A stretch of 64,000 nt of DNA from Desulfobacterales bacterium. Its GTDB lineage: Bacteria; Desulfobacterota; Desulfobacteria; Desulfobacterales; JAEINQ01. The position numbers were made by a program, and so were the translations under genes. A model generated the notes under the pieces. The model worked only from the letters and a program-made list of their open reading frames with translations. It did no database searches and had not been told where the DNA came from. The DNA lies in contig JAEINQ010000003.1 of the NCBI GenBank assembly GCA_016342285.1, positions 1 through 64,000 on the forward strand. Reading direction: 5' to 3'. Below, piece after piece: positions 41,090-51,745 of this stretch; position 1 is the first letter of the stretch; each line of letters opens with the position of its first letter.

Positions 41090-42466
41090 TCATCGGTAAT
41101 GCATATGCAAGATTTCATTGATTTCCACTGCTGCACGCCCCAGCGCCTTCTGGGACGAAATTTCACCTGCCAGCGCAGATTCGATATAAATTCTGAGAAT
41201 GTTCTTTATCCGGGAATATTCGGCGACGCTGGGCTCCGGAACAGAGTTTGCCAGTTGATCAACATAGACTTTTTTAAAAGGATTGTTAAGACCGGGAGAC
41301 CTTTTGATATCCGATGTTCTCGCAGGTATGGCCCCAATGGTATCTGCCAGCAGGGCGCCATATCGGGTTCGGCCGGTCTCAGGCTGAATCTCGCCGGCAA
41401 ACCAGCGCAGAAAATCCCATGCCTCCTTCTTGTGCGGGCTCTGGGCCATCACTCCCATAAACCAGCTGTATTGAAGGTTGGCTCTCTTTTTCAGATAGGG
41501 GATCGGGACCACCCCGACCCTGTCGTTGAAATCGATATTATCCAATTTTTTTCGAAACGCCCCGCGAAAATGAGATTCGGTCCAGGGGGCGGCGATCACC
41601 ATGGCAACGGTTTCTTTGCCAAAGTCCCACATGTTGAAACTCAAATCGGCAGCACCGATTTTAAACAGGGCCTTCATGGCCTCAAGGGTCTGCACGCCTT
41701 CGGGGCTGTTGGCCAGAAACGTTTTATTATCCTCGGAAAGAAATCGACCGTTGTTGGTAAACAGCAGCGACAAGAAGGGGTCCACGACGCCAAAATCCAT
41801 GCCTTTGAAAAAAGCGAATCCGCATTGTACCATTTTGCCGTCGGCATCCAGTTTCGTTGTTCTGGCCGCCGCATCCAGCAATTCCTCCCAGGTCCGGGGG
41901 TATTTGATATTTCCTTCGTCATCGACCAGGCCGGACTCGCGAAAGATCTTTTTGTTGCACAACAGCGCATAATCATTGATTTCCGTTGGGATTCCCCAAA
42001 TGGAACCGTTGATCGTGACACCGGCCGTGGTCAGGAAGTGGGATTGGATATCGGCGACCAAATCCGCAGGCGCCGGGTCGAAAATGCCCTGCTGGACAAA
42101 GGAGACGCCCCAGGAAGCGTAAATCTGGTAAATGTCGGGAACCTTGCCGACCTCATGGAACAGTTTCAGTTTGGAGGGGTACTGCACATAGGGAATGATC
42201 ATATGTTCGATTTTGATATGCGGGCGGATACGTTCATACTCTCTGAGGTAGTCCAGCACCCCCCGGGTGGTTTTCACTCCGTCGGCGGAAATACCTTCGA
42301 GCTGATGCAAATCCGTCCAATGGATTGCGTACCGCAGGGTGACAGTCTCAGCGGTTTGCTGTGCACAGACCGAAGTGCATACCGCCAGCACAATGCCCGC
42401 CGTGCAGATGCAGGCTTTCCGAAAAAGCGTCCCATTAACCGAATACCGAACCGTGATGGCCGTCAT
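41090..42466 (-). CDS. Periplasmic sugar-type solute-binding protein (family 1)
   Basis: A 458-aa extracellular solute-binding protein. A signal sequence ends near 'IVLAVCTSVCAQQ'. The body has the binding-protein pattern 'VTLRYAIHWTDLHQLEGI', 'DYLREYERIRPHIKIEHMII', 'PDIYQIYASWG', 'INGSIWGIPTEINDYALLCNKKIF' and 'TWEELLDAAARTTK', with 'ETVAMVIAAPWTES' and 'WDFLRWFAGE' later. These proteins usually feed an ABC importer, but no permease or ATPase genes are near; a histidine kinase follows instead. ATG 42466 follows GGAG. In-frame starts further up (42493, 42595) have no site. Confidence 0.9.
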   Translation of the reverse strand: MTAITVRYSVNGTLFRKACICTAGIVLAVCTSVCAQQTAETVTLRYAIHWTDLHQLEGISADGVKTTRGVLDYLREYERIRPHIKIEHMIIPYVQYPSKLKLFHEVGKVPDIYQIYASWGVSFVQQGIFDPAPADLVADIQSHFLTTAGVTINGSIWGIPTEINDYALLCNKKIFRESGLVDDEGNIKYPRTWEELLDAAARTTKLDADGKMVQCGFAFFKGMDFGVVDPFLSLLFTNNGRFLSEDNKTFLANSPEGVQTLEAMKALFKIGAADLSFNMWDFGKETVAMVIAAPWTESHFRGAFRKKLDNIDFNDRVGVVPIPYLKKRANLQYSWFMGVMAQSPHKKEAWDFLRWFAGEIQPETGRTRYGALLADTIGAIPARTSDIKRSPGLNNPFKKVYVDQLANSVPEPSVAEYSRIKNILRIYIESALAGEISSQKALGRAAVEINEILHMHYR

Positions 42467-42623
42467 AACGCAACTCCAGGAGGTGGATCTCATGTTCAGG
42501 GCAGCCTGAAAAACAGCAACGGGTTCGAGCCCCACATCTATCAACTCCTTTTTTAAAGGAACCGGAGCGGACAAGTCGAGTGTTTGAAACGTCAACGTAA
42601 AATTAGCCTTCTACCCCTATTTG

Positions 42624-43621
42624 TCAATGAATTGCCTTTGCGGAACCATGGTGTACCCAATAGCTGTCATCGGAATCATGGCACAGGGCAAGGATATCGC
42701 CATTTTTTGTCACTTTCTTGATCAGGGTCTCCATGTTGCGGGCATCCGCTGTTTCCCGCTTGAAAAATTCTTCAAAGACATCGCTCTTTAATGTTTTTTC
42801 AGATTTCGGGTAACCCAGATTGGCCGTATCCTCCGGCGAACCGGATGCAGCAGCCGGAGCCCCTGCCTTTCCCCAAATGCGCCGCTTCAGGTTCATGGCT
42901 TCGATGACGTCGATCACCAGATTGATATTGTCGAAGTATTCGCACATGGGTTTGAAATTGAGAATGGACCTGAACAGACGGGGCTCGAAAAGATTGCGCT
43001 GATATGGAACCGCCATAAACATCAGGGAGTCCACAAAGGAGAGGGCGATGGCTTTTTGGCTCTCTTTCCTGAATCGGGTGATCCGTTCCATCAGGCTGGT
43101 CGACAGGATATACCGGGAAGTGATCTGGTATGACGTTTTTCATAGGAGGCATCGATCTCTGAGAATCGGATGGAGGTCGCTCCGATTTTCCCGTATACCA
43201 GATCTTCGCCCGAATAATTATCGGGTTTCTTGCGGAAAATCCGGCTTTCCATAAATGTAGATCTTGGAATACATCGGTCGGGGCTGTATGTCAGGTTCTC
43301 ATTCACAAAACCGATGATGGAGGGAATAACAGTTGATTTGAAGCCTTCAACATATTTTTCCGGAAAAAAGTAAAGGGCCAGTCCGGCGAACAAGGAGAAG
43401 ACCACCACCGCACCGATATGAACCTTTTCATCCCATCCGAACCGGGACGCAAGGAGAAAAACGGCTGCCGTGACACCAAACAAAATGAGGACGACCATTG
43501 ACAGCCTGGCAACCGTCTTTTTACGAACAGCCTCTATGGGCTTGAGCAGGTCAACCAATGTGAACGCATAAAACTGTCGGAACTCATCATGGGTTTTCAC
43601 TGGAATGATCCCTGACTTCAT
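42624..43621 (-). pseudogene. DUF3137 protein, broken by internal deletion
   Basis: The first part (43621-43150) reads 'DEFRQFYAFTLVDLLKPIEAVRKKTV', two membrane helices and 'SGEDLVYGKIGATSIRFSEIDASYEK', the normal DUF3137 start. The last part (43091-42624, different frame) reads 'FRKESQKAIALSFVDSLMFMAVPYQRNLFEPRLFRSILNF' and 'EYFDNINLVIDVIEAMNLKRRIWGK', the normal end. The central piece, some 60-80 residues in relatives, is missing and the frames do not match. It partners a broken lemA upstream, as DUF3137 and LemA genes often pair. Confidence 0.85.
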
Positions 43622-43986
43622 TCATGAACGCCTGCAGCTGCAGGAAGTTGCTGCTGTCTTTCAGGTCCGGGTAATTTTCCACGGTGACCATAACCGAACC
43701 CAGGACCCTTGAGAGCCTGTTGTCCAGGTCGATTTTTTAGTCATCGGAAATCTGCAGGGAAACTGCTCGGAATCGCATCTCAAAAGTTCGGTCAGCAGGG
43801 CTTTCTCGTGCTGCATATACGTTTGTACTGCAGACACCAGATTGGGAATGAGATCGTATCTCTTTTTCAGCAGCGCATCAACGCTGACAAATACTTTGGT
43901 CCCTGGTTTTTCTTGCCGATCAGACTGTTGAACATCAATACCGCAATGATGGCCTCGACGGCCAGGGCACTGACGACTATCCACAT
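43587..43986 (-). pseudogene. lemA: LemA-family gene, frameshifted and deleted
   Basis: ATG 43986 opens 'MWIVVSALAVEAIIAVLMFN' (membrane anchor). A frame change then leads to 'VDALLKKRYDLIPNLVSAV' and 'QTYMQHEKALLTELLR', the LemA core. After a further break comes 'DLDNRLSRVLGSVMVTVENY' with 'PDLKDSSNFLQLQAFMNEV', the LemA third helix. Intact LemA proteins are about 185-200 aa; here only about 130 codons of sequence remain in three frames. Not functional. Confidence 0.85.
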
Positions 43987-44039
43987 GGATGCACCCCTTT
44001 CCTGTTGAAATGTATGGTATGGCCCGTTGGTGTGCAACA

Positions 44040-44265
44040 TGTTACCGGATAGAAGGCCGGGAAGATTCTGCCATTGTCACCTTGTGTAAAGTCAAGGGTG
44101 CCTGCGAGCCCGACAAGGGGACAGTGAACATCGGGCACGCCGAACGCATCGCTGTCTTAAAGCAGGACCCGTTCGCCGTTGAAGAGCAAACCGTCATCAA
44201 CTCGGTGATCATGGGGCACGGGCCGCTTTATGCCATCATGATGGAACGCGACGCCTGCTACGCCA
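44040..44265 (+). pseudogene. ABC-F ATPase fragment
   Basis: The frame reads 'CEPDKGTVNIGHAERIAVLK' and 'QDPFAVEEQTVINSVIMGHG' then 'PLYAIMMERDACYAK'. This is the stretch that follows Walker A in YbiT/Uup-type ABC-F proteins. No Walker motifs and no other parts of the protein are present. It is a stray internal fragment. Confidence 0.75.
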
Positions 44266-44559
44266 AAATCGTAAAACCACAGACATTCGTAAAATCAACC
44301 GCCGTTCGTTAAAATTTTTTCTTCAATTATTTCATGTGATTGGAAACCAGAATCTGGAAAATCCCAATACTTGACAAAAGAGCCTTACTTTGGCATTTTG
44401 ATCAGTGAGGCAAATTTTGAAACGCATTCACAGAGCGCTTCCTTCCTCATCCGCTCTGGTGTTACCCGTTCAACCCAGTATTTAAGAAGATCCAAATGTT
44501 TTAAGGTATTCAATCCGTTCTTTAACTGATCTGTTTTCAGGAATGTTCCTTAATGGTTC

Positions 44560-44850
44560 TTTTTCTTGCGCCTGACCGTTACGTTCATTTGATATCTGCC
44601 TTTTTTGCTGGGCTGTTCTACGGTTTTCTTTCTTCTGGGTCTGGATATATCCCCGGACCGTCTTCTCATCTCAGTTGACTGGCTATACGCGTTATCGGCC
44701 CAGAATTGCTGACCTGTAAAGTTCCTATGCCGGCCCATAAAAGTTTCGAGGAACGTGGATCGTACCCTTGCCCTTAATGAAACCGATCACCTGTGCCAAT
44801 GGATATTTTGACGGAATTGAGATGGGTATGTGCACATCGTCTGGCAACAG
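44560..44850 (-). pseudogene. IS200/IS605-type transposase TnpA remnant
   Basis: Three frames together read 'HLLPDDVHIPISIPSKYPLA' and 'QVIGFIKGKGTIHVPRNF', then 'GRHRNFTGQQFWA', then 'DEKTVRGYIQTQKKENRR'. This matches the H-U-H transposase of IS200/IS605 (the 'R-N-F-x-G-Q-x-F-W-A-R' phrase and 'G-F-I-K-G-K' are hallmarks). At least two frameshifts and one stop break it. Ends are not defined. It is the only transposase trace in the window. Confidence 0.8.
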
Positions 44851-44889
44851 ATGTGAATTAGAGCGGTTCACTTTTTGTGAGGAATCGAT

Positions 44890-45672
44890 TTGAAAAACAG
44901 AAACGTTACCATATGGAATCTTTTATATATCATGCTTGTGCCGCTGGTGATGGTTATCCCGGCCATAACCGCTGATTTTGCGGAACTTAAGGCTAAGGGA
45001 GACCGTTACTGGGAAAGCCGTGACAATCAGCTCTATCTGCTGAAGGCCATCGATTGGTACACAAGAGCGTTTGAAATGAGGTCTGATGACGAAAATCTCC
45101 TTATTAGACTCTCCACCGCCTATTGGTGGAAGGGAAACGGCATTCCGGAAAAAGAGAAGCGCAAGGAAGCATACGCCGTTGGCGCAAAATATGCTGAAAA
45201 CATCTGTAGGTCAAACCCCAACAGCATAGGCGGAAACTTCTGGTATGCAACGAACAGGGCGAGCTATTGTAGAGAAGTGGGTTTCATCAAGAGCGCCTTT
45301 CTCCTGCCGGAACTCAACAGTCGCATGAAAATCGTTATGGAACAGGATAAACTCTATGATCACGGCGGCCCCCAGCGTCTCTTGGCCAGGGTCGTTTATC
45401 ATACCCCTATCTTTTTTCGCGGCATATCGGTCGGTACGCTCGAAGATGCTGAAAAAATGTTGCATGAGGCTATTGGAATAGCTCCGACTTTCACGACGAG
45501 TTACCTTTTCCTTTCAGACATATACAGGGAAATGGGGCGTATAGATCTAGCTAAACAGGCCCTTGAAAAGGTGCTTTCGATATCTGAGACTGCCCGACCT
45601 GAATTCACGGCTGAGAATCGCATGGATAAGAAAAAGGCCAGGGAACTGATTAATAAATATTACAAGAAATGA
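44890..45672 (+). CDS. TPR/TatT-like lipid-face or periplasmic protein
   Basis: A 260-aa protein with an N-terminal signal anchor ('LLYIMLVPLVMVIPAITADF') and helical repeat units: 'YLLKAIDWYTRAFEMRSDDENLLIRLSTAYWWKGN' near the front and 'AEKMLHEAIGIAPTFTTSYLFLSDIYREMGRIDLAKQALEKVL' at the end are TPR pairs. The middle ('YAENICRSNPNSIGGNFWYATNRASYCREVG') fits the TatT family of TRAP-associated TPR proteins. The start is TTG at 44890 behind GAGGA. It ends 9 bp before the large hybrid kinase and probably shares its transcript, so it may act in signal input. Confidence 0.8.
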   Translation: MKNRNVTIWNLLYIMLVPLVMVIPAITADFAELKAKGDRYWESRDNQLYLLKAIDWYTRAFEMRSDDENLLIRLSTAYWWKGNGIPEKEKRKEAYAVGAKYAENICRSNPNSIGGNFWYATNRASYCREVGFIKSAFLLPELNSRMKIVMEQDKLYDHGGPQRLLARVVYHTPIFFRGISVGTLEDAEKMLHEAIGIAPTFTTSYLFLSDIYREMGRIDLAKQALEKVLSISETARPEFTAENRMDKKKARELINKYYKK

Positions 45673-45681
45673 AAATTGATT

Positions 45682-48600
45682 ATGATTGGAAAAATCACCC
45701 TACATAAAGCAACAGCTCGTTGTCTATTGGTGGGCTGCTTATTCCTGTCTCCTTTCCTATGGCCGACTATTTCCACTGCTTCTAAGGCCCTCAGCTTGAC
45801 AGAAGAACATAACGCCTATCGACTGGGGCTTTATTCGTACATCCTCGAAGACAGGCTGGGCAGCATGACCATAAAAGGTGTTTCCTCTCCCGATTTTTTC
45901 CAAAATTTCACCTTGTCAGACGAAGTAGTCCCAAATTTTGGATACACCTTTTCGACCTATTGGCTCAGATTTACCATCAAAAACAGAACCGGCAATGACA
46001 CCCGCTGGATTCTTGAACTGGCGTATCCACATATGGATCTTTTCACCTTTTACGATCCCTTGGCGGTGGGCGGGTTTTTTGAAAATCGAACCGGCAGAAC
46101 AACTGCCCATTTCTCTTCAAATAAAGTGGTAAAAAGCAGGAATTTTCTTTTCTATCTTGATCTGGAAAAAGATGAGGAAAAAACCTGTTATGTCCAGGTC
46201 GCCAGTACGGACGCTCTCGATATTCCCCTAACATTGTGGACCCCCAATGCCTTTCAGGCCAAGGAGAATCGAGAGCAGTTTTTCCTAGGGATTTATTACG
46301 GTATTGTACTGGTGATGATCTTATTCAATTTTGTCATATTTCTGTTCATAAGAGACATTAACTACCTGTTCTATGTCCTGGCCATCGCCACATTCAACGG
46401 CCTTTTCCATTTTGCGTTGAATGGCCTCGGAACCGAGTATATTGCTCCTGACTCGCTGTGGTGGGCGAGAGAGGCTGTGCCTCTCTTTCTAAGCCTGGGC
46501 GTATTCTTCGCCATTTTATTTGCAAGGCATTTCTGCGACCTCAAGAGAATGGTGCCGAGACTGGATAAATGGATCGTCATCGTGATGGCTGGGACTGCCT
46601 TGGAGGGGGTTCTTGCTCTCACCATCGAACATTTTTATGCAATTTTTTCCGGTGTTGCCATGTCCATGGTTGCTGGCGCCGTGGTATTCCCTGCTATTTT
46701 GATCAGCTGGCTGAAGGGAAATCGGTCGGCCGGATTGTCTTTGCTTGCCTTTTCATTTGTTGTCGCTGGTGCAATGGTCTTTGGTCTGAAGGTCTGGTGT
46801 CTGGTTCCCACCAATTTCTATACGGTCTATGCTTGGCAGGTGGGGGCGGCTTTTGAATCAGTAATCTTTTCAATCGCACTGGCCGACCGCATCAATCAAC
46901 TCAGGTCCGAAAAAGATGCAGCGTTTCACGAGATCAAAGATCTAAATATCGAACTGTCCAAGAGTGAAAGCCGTTTTCGGCGTCTTATGGACACCATGCC
47001 CGATGCCGTAACGGTCTATGACAGGGAAGGTCTTGCCGTATATATCAATCCGGCCTTTGAAAAAATTTACGGATTACCTCCCAAAGAGTGGCTGGGAAAG
47101 AAGGTGCCCCTTATTCCATCCAATGATCCGGATATGGAGCACACCCGGGAAGTGGTCCGCAGGACCATGGCCGGTGAGAGCCTTGATCTTGAAACCCGCT
47201 ATGTGAGAAAAGATGGCCGGTCCGTTGATGTCAATCTGACCACTGTCACGATGAGTGACCCGGAAAGTAATCTAACGCAATTGTACATAATCCACAGGGA
47301 CATTACCGCAAAGAAGCAGGCGGAAAAAGAACTGGCCCAATATCGGAATCACCTTGAACAGCAGGTAGATCAGCGAACCCGTGAACTCTCTGATTCCAAC
47401 TTGCAGCTTTCGGCCGAGGTGACGGAACGAAAGCGAGCTGAAAAGGCGTTGCTTGTTGCAAAAGTAAAGGCCGAAGAAGCCACAGCGGCAAAGAGCGAGT
47501 TTCTGGCCCGGATGAGTCATGAAATCCGGACACCCATGAACGCCATCATCGGGATGGCCCACCTGGCCGGAAAAACTGAGTTGACCCCCAAACAGCAGGA
47601 CTATCTCAGCAAAATTCAATCTTCTTCAAACAACCTTCTCGGGGTCATCAATGACATCCTAGACTTTTCAAAGATTGAAGCCGGAAAACTGGAAATGGAA
47701 TCGGTGGAGTTCAGCCTGGAAGAAGTCCTGGAAAATCTTTCAAATGTGGTCGCTCTAAAGGCCCAGGAAAATGGCTTGGAGATCCTATTTGAAGCGGACC
47801 CCGCCATTCCGCAAATCCTTGTTGGAGATCCTCTTCGACTGAACCAGATACTAATTAATCTGACCAACAACGCTTTAAAATTTACCGAGTCAGGCGAAAT
47901 CGTTGTTTCAATCAACCTTTTAAAGGAAGAACGAAACCATGCGACCCTCAGGTTTGCCGTCAAGGATACGGGTATTGGTCTAAATCAAAAGCAGCTCGAA
48001 AAATTATTTCAATCTTTCAGCCAGGTCGATGGCTCCACCACGCGTAAATACGGTGGAACCGGTTTGGGTTTGGCCATCTGCAAACGACTGGTAGAAATGA
48101 TGGGCGGTAACATCTGGGTGGAAAGTGAGCCCGGCTTGGGCAGCACCTTTATTTTCAACGCCGTTTTCGACCGGAGTGGGACTGCTACGGAAAAACGGTT
48201 TCAGCCTTCAAAGGATTTGATAGGCCTTAAGGTGCTGGTGGTAGATGACAACAGAACTTCCCGGCTCATCATGCGGGACATGCTGGAAGCCTTTTCTTTT
48301 AAGGTATCCCTTGCCGTATCCGGGGAGGAAAGCCTTGCCATATTGGAGCAAGCCTCTAATAACCACCCCGTTGATCTGGTCATAATGGATTGGAAAATGC
48401 CGGGGATGGACGGACTCAAGGCCTCTCAACTCATCAAAAGCCATCCTAAGCTTTTCAGGATACCGACAATCATCATGGTAACGGCATATGGCGGGGAGGA
48501 GGTCATGCGACGTGCTGAGCAGGTGGGCGTGGATGGCTTTCTCATGAAGCCTGTAGGCCCATCGATGCTCTTTGATGCGGTTATGCAGGCTTTTGACAGG

Positions 48601-49695
48601 GAGATCGAAAACCGACCCCAAGCTTATCAAAAAAGCGCATATGAAGTCGAGGTCACAGAATCAATCCGAGGCGCAAGGATTCTTCTGGTCGAGGACAATA
48701 AAATCAATCAGCAGGTGGCCCGAGAGATTCTCGAGGAGGTCGGTCTTGTCGTAGAAATTGCCAATAACGGTAAAGAAGCGGTTGACCGGTGCAATACCGC
48801 TGAATACGACGCCTTGATCATGGACATACAGATGCCCGAGATGGACGGATTTGAAGCGACTTCGGAAATCAGAAAGCAAGAACGTTTCAGGGACTTGCCC
48901 ATCATTGCCATGACCGCACACGCCATGGTCGGCGACAGGGAAAGAAGTCTTCACGCCGGCATGAATGATCATGTGACTAAGCCCATAGACCCTGATGTGC
49001 TTTTTTCAGTCTTGGTCAAATGGATCCGGCCTGGAGACAGAAACGTACCCGGGCACTTAGAGAGAAGACCTGCAAAGAGGGAAACACATCAGAAGGATCT
49101 GCCCCAACTCGACCTAAAGGGGATTGACACAGCCACTGTTTTAAAAAAAATCGGTGGGAATATAAAACTCTACAAAAAACTTTTATCTGAATTTTATCAC
49201 GCCTATTCTGATGCTGAGAATCAGATAAAAAGCGCCTTGGATACGGAAGATCAAGAACTGACCCTTCGGCTGGTCCATACGATTAAGGGGGTATCGGGAA
49301 ACATTGGTGCTCGGGATCTTCAGCAAATATCCGCGGAATTGGAATCGGCTGTAAAGGAAGGCGACGCGAACCGAATCGAAAGAACGATGAAATCTTTTAC
49401 AAAATCATTGGGTGTTGTCATTCAATCAGTGGAAATGTTTTCAAAAGAAGAAGCATCACATGAGGGAGAAGGCGTGCTGGCGGGGCCTATAGAGCTTCTT
49501 GAATTTATTGGGAGGCTTGAACCCTATGTTCAGAAATATAAACCAAACCAATGCAAAAACATTATTGAAGAGATAAACGTCAAAGTTTGGCCCACCGAAT
49601 ACATGAAAGATTTGGCTGAACTAAGTGCGCTGGTTGACAAATATAAGTTCAAGGAGGCACAGGTTGTTCTATCCTCACTAAAACAGAGGCTATAG
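45682..49695 (+). CDS. Hybrid histidine kinase with 7TMR-DISM sensor, PAS, two receivers and Hpt
   Basis: A 1337-aa signalling protein. A signal segment and periplasmic 7TMR-DISM extracellular domain ('[28 protein letters not shown]') lead into seven membrane helices (about 200-400). Then come PAS ('[22 protein letters not shown]'), a coiled coil, the kinase with His613 ('[16 protein letters not shown]') and HATPase ('[24 protein letters not shown]'). Two receivers follow, with Asp903 ('VIMDWKMPG') and Asp1048 ('IMDIQMPE'), and an Hpt domain with His1199 ('[14 protein letters not shown]'). It can carry a full His-Asp-His relay. ATG 45682 is preferred over the TTG two codons earlier. Its likely targets are the next two genes. 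Confidence 0.94.
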   Translation: MIGKITLHKATARCLLVGCLFLSPFLWPTISTASKALSLTEEHNAYRLGLYSYILEDRLGSMTIKGVSSPDFFQNFTLSDEVVPNFGYTFSTYWLRFTIKNRTGNDTRWILELAYPHMDLFTFYDPLAVGGFFENRTGRTTAHFSSNKVVKSRNFLFYLDLEKDEEKTCYVQVASTDALDIPLTLWTPNAFQAKENREQFFLGIYYGIVLVMILFNFVIFLFIRDINYLFYVLAIATFNGLFHFALNGLGTEYIAPDSLWWAREAVPLFLSLGVFFAILFARHFCDLKRMVPRLDKWIVIVMAGTALEGVLALTIEHFYAIFSGVAMSMVAGAVVFPAILISWLKGNRSAGLSLLAFSFVVAGAMVFGLKVWCLVPTNFYTVYAWQVGAAFESVIFSIALADRINQLRSEKDAAFHEIKDLNIELSKSESRFRRLMDTMPDAVTVYDREGLAVYINPAFEKIYGLPPKEWLGKKVPLIPSNDPDMEHTREVVRRTMAGESLDLETRYVRKDGRSVDVNLTTVTMSDPESNLTQLYIIHRDITAKKQAEKELAQYRNHLEQQVDQRTRELSDSNLQLSAEVTERKRAEKALLVAKVKAEEATAAKSEFLARMSHEIRTPMNAIIGMAHLAGKTELTPKQQDYLSKIQSSSNNLLGVINDILDFSKIEAGKLEMESVEFSLEEVLENLSNVVALKAQENGLEILFEADPAIPQILVGDPLRLNQILINLTNNALKFTESGEIVVSINLLKEERNHATLRFAVKDTGIGLNQKQLEKLFQSFSQVDGSTTRKYGGTGLGLAICKRLVEMMGGNIWVESEPGLGSTFIFNAVFDRSGTATEKRFQPSKDLIGLKVLVVDDNRTSRLIMRDMLEAFSFKVSLAVSGEESLAILEQASNNHPVDLVIMDWKMPGMDGLKASQLIKSHPKLFRIPTIIMVTAYGGEEVMRRAEQVGVDGFLMKPVGPSMLFDAVMQAFDREIENRPQAYQKSAYEVEVTESIRGARILLVEDNKINQQVAREILEEVGLVVEIANNGKEAVDRCNTAEYDALIMDIQMPEMDGFEATSEIRKQERFRDLPIIAMTAHAMVGDRERSLHAGMNDHVTKPIDPDVLFSVLVKWIRPGDRNVPGHLERRPAKRETHQKDLPQLDLKGIDTATVLKKIGGNIKLYKKLLSEFYHAYSDAENQIKSALDTEDQELTLRLVHTIKGVSGNIGARDLQQISAELESAVKEGDANRIERTMKSFTKSLGVVIQSVEMFSKEEASHEGEGVLAGPIELLEFIGRLEPYVQKYKPNQCKNIIEEINVKVWPTEYMKDLAELSALVDKYKFKEAQVVLSSLKQRL

Positions 49696-49711
49696 AATAA
49701 GGAGTGAAATA

Positions 49712-51640
49712 ATGTCGGGCACTTTGAACGCAACGGTCCTTATCGTTGATGATACCAAGTTAAATGTAGATCTTCTTGTCAATACCCTGAGCGATGAATA
49801 TGACATAAGCGTCGCGATGGATGGTCAGACCGCCCTGGAGATCGCTGAATCGGAATTGCCTGATTTGATTCTGCTGGATATCATGATGCCGGAAATGGAT
49901 GGTTACGAGGTCTGCCGCAGGCTTAAGACCGGTGAAAGGACCAGAGAAATACCGATAATCTTTATAACAGCCAAGTCCGACGAGGAGGACGAGATACAAG
50001 GGTTTGAGTTGGGAGCAGTTGATTACATAACCAAGCCGATCAGTCCACCTAAGGTAATTGCCAGGGTAAAGACGCATCTAAAGCTGAAAGAGGCCCATGA
50101 AAGACTCGAGAAACAAAATGACCAACTCAGGGAAGCGGCGCGTTTAAGGGAGGATGTTGATAGCATCATGCGTCATGACCTAAAAAGCCCGCTCAATGGA
50201 ATTATTTCCCTACCGCAAACGATGATTGAGGACCGAAAACTGGATCCGGAACATGTGGCATCGCTTAGAATAATCCAGAAATCAGGCCTTCGAATGTTAA
50301 ACATGATCAATCTATCCCTTGACCTTTTTAAGATGGAGAGGGGGATATATCCCTTTCAGCCTGTTCCGATAGATATTCAAAAGGTCGTGAAGATAATTAT
50401 TGATGAGATGCAGTGCTTAACTGAAGCTAAAGGTTTGTCTTTCAAGGTACAGTTTCAGGGGCATCCAACTAATGACAAGAACCGGTTCATCATTTTGGGC
50501 GAAGAACTATTGTGCTACTCAATACTTTCCAACCTCATTAAGAATGCAGTCGAAGCCTCGCCCGATGGAGAAATCATCTCCATTGTCTTTGAAGATCGGG
50601 AAGGCCTCTGTATCAGCATCCACAACCAAGGTCAAGTTCCCGAAGCCATTCGCGATAAATTTTTTGATAAATATGCAACGTCGGGAAAAAGGGAGGGGAC
50701 GGGCCTGGGCACCTATTCGGCCAGACTCCTAACGGAAACTCAGGGGGGGCGGATATCGCTCGCTTCATCCGATTCAAAGGGGACGGTCATCAGCGTTTGC
50801 TTGCCTTCGGTTACTGAAGAAGACAGAAAAACTTTCTTGGCTATGGCGAAAATTGATGAAAAAACCCAAGAACCAGAAGACTGTAAATTGTCTTTGTCGT
50901 CGCTGGGCACTAGGCGGCTACTCATCGTGGATGATGATGAAGATAACATAAGAATTCTTGAGAAATACCTTGCCCACCCGAATCTTGCGATTGAATCGGC
51001 CAGCAATGGAAAAATTGCGTTTGAAAAATTAACAAATGATCATTTTGACATTGTGCTGATGGACATTGAGATGCCGGTTATGGACGGATATACCGCAACG
51101 CAGAAGATACGGAATTCGAAATTCGAGATTCGAAATGTTCCGATTATTGCGCTTACGGCTCATGATGATTTGAAGACTCAAAAAAAATATCTGGAAACCG
51201 GCTTCAGTGATTGTCTGACAAAGCCAGTTCATAGGGCAGGATTGATCCATGCCTTATTTGGAAACATTCAAAAGCAATCCACGCTGGCCGGAGCTCAAAA
51301 GGCTGTCTCGATAAAACAGGGATTGGACCCGGAAAATGAATACACGGTCGAGGTGGATGTCGAACTAAAGGACCTAATCCCGTCATTTTTCAAAAAGAAA
51401 CACTCAGAACTGGAGAACATGCGCCAGGCACTGCGAAACAGTGCTTTTGAGAGTCTGAGAAAATCAGGCCATAAATTAAAAGGCGCTTTTGGAATGTACG
51501 GATTCCAGTCGATCAGCGACATCTGTTTCAAAATTGAAGCGGGTGCCAAACGGCAAGATGCCCGCATTGTTAAGGACAATCTGGCCATACTTGCTGACTA
51601 TCTGGAAAAGACCATCATCGTATATGTTGATGACCGGTGA
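49712..51640 (+). CDS. Soluble receiver-kinase-receiver-Hpt hybrid protein
   Basis: A 642-aa cytoplasmic protein: receiver with Asp56 ('LILLDIMMPEMDGYE') first, a short coiled coil, kinase core with His155 ('IMRHDLKSPLNGI'), HATPase ('IKNAVEASPDGEIISI', 'GKREGTGLGTYSARLLTETQGG'), a second receiver with Asp451 ('VLMDIEMPVMDGYTA') and an Hpt domain with His587 ('SGHKLKGAFGMYG'). Lacking membrane helices, it is suited as an intermediate. ATG 49712 follows GGAG, 16 bp after the previous kinase. In the second receiver the segment 'NSKFEIRN' looks like a translated intergenic repeat (see findings). Confidence 0.93.
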   Translation: MSGTLNATVLIVDDTKLNVDLLVNTLSDEYDISVAMDGQTALEIAESELPDLILLDIMMPEMDGYEVCRRLKTGERTREIPIIFITAKSDEEDEIQGFELGAVDYITKPISPPKVIARVKTHLKLKEAHERLEKQNDQLREAARLREDVDSIMRHDLKSPLNGIISLPQTMIEDRKLDPEHVASLRIIQKSGLRMLNMINLSLDLFKMERGIYPFQPVPIDIQKVVKIIIDEMQCLTEAKGLSFKVQFQGHPTNDKNRFIILGEELLCYSILSNLIKNAVEASPDGEIISIVFEDREGLCISIHNQGQVPEAIRDKFFDKYATSGKREGTGLGTYSARLLTETQGGRISLASSDSKGTVISVCLPSVTEEDRKTFLAMAKIDEKTQEPEDCKLSLSSLGTRRLLIVDDDEDNIRILEKYLAHPNLAIESASNGKIAFEKLTNDHFDIVLMDIEMPVMDGYTATQKIRNSKFEIRNVPIIALTAHDDLKTQKKYLETGFSDCLTKPVHRAGLIHALFGNIQKQSTLAGAQKAVSIKQGLDPENEYTVEVDVELKDLIPSFFKKKHSELENMRQALRNSAFESLRKSGHKLKGAFGMYGFQSISDICFKIEAGAKRQDARIVKDNLAILADYLEKTIIVYVDDR

Positions 51641-51745
51641 CGTTTTCTATCATGTTTTCCAACAAATTAAGCAGGGCCAAAAAATTGTGTTCATCTGAAT
51701 GAATCTGTTGTCTTTTTATAAACTGGAAGAGGGAGGTTTGGAAAA

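Noticed and set aside
40502-42556. A 684-codon plus-strand open frame
   Set aside because: It runs antisense across the sensor kinase and solute-binding protein genes, both with full domain evidence. Its translation has no recognisable domain.
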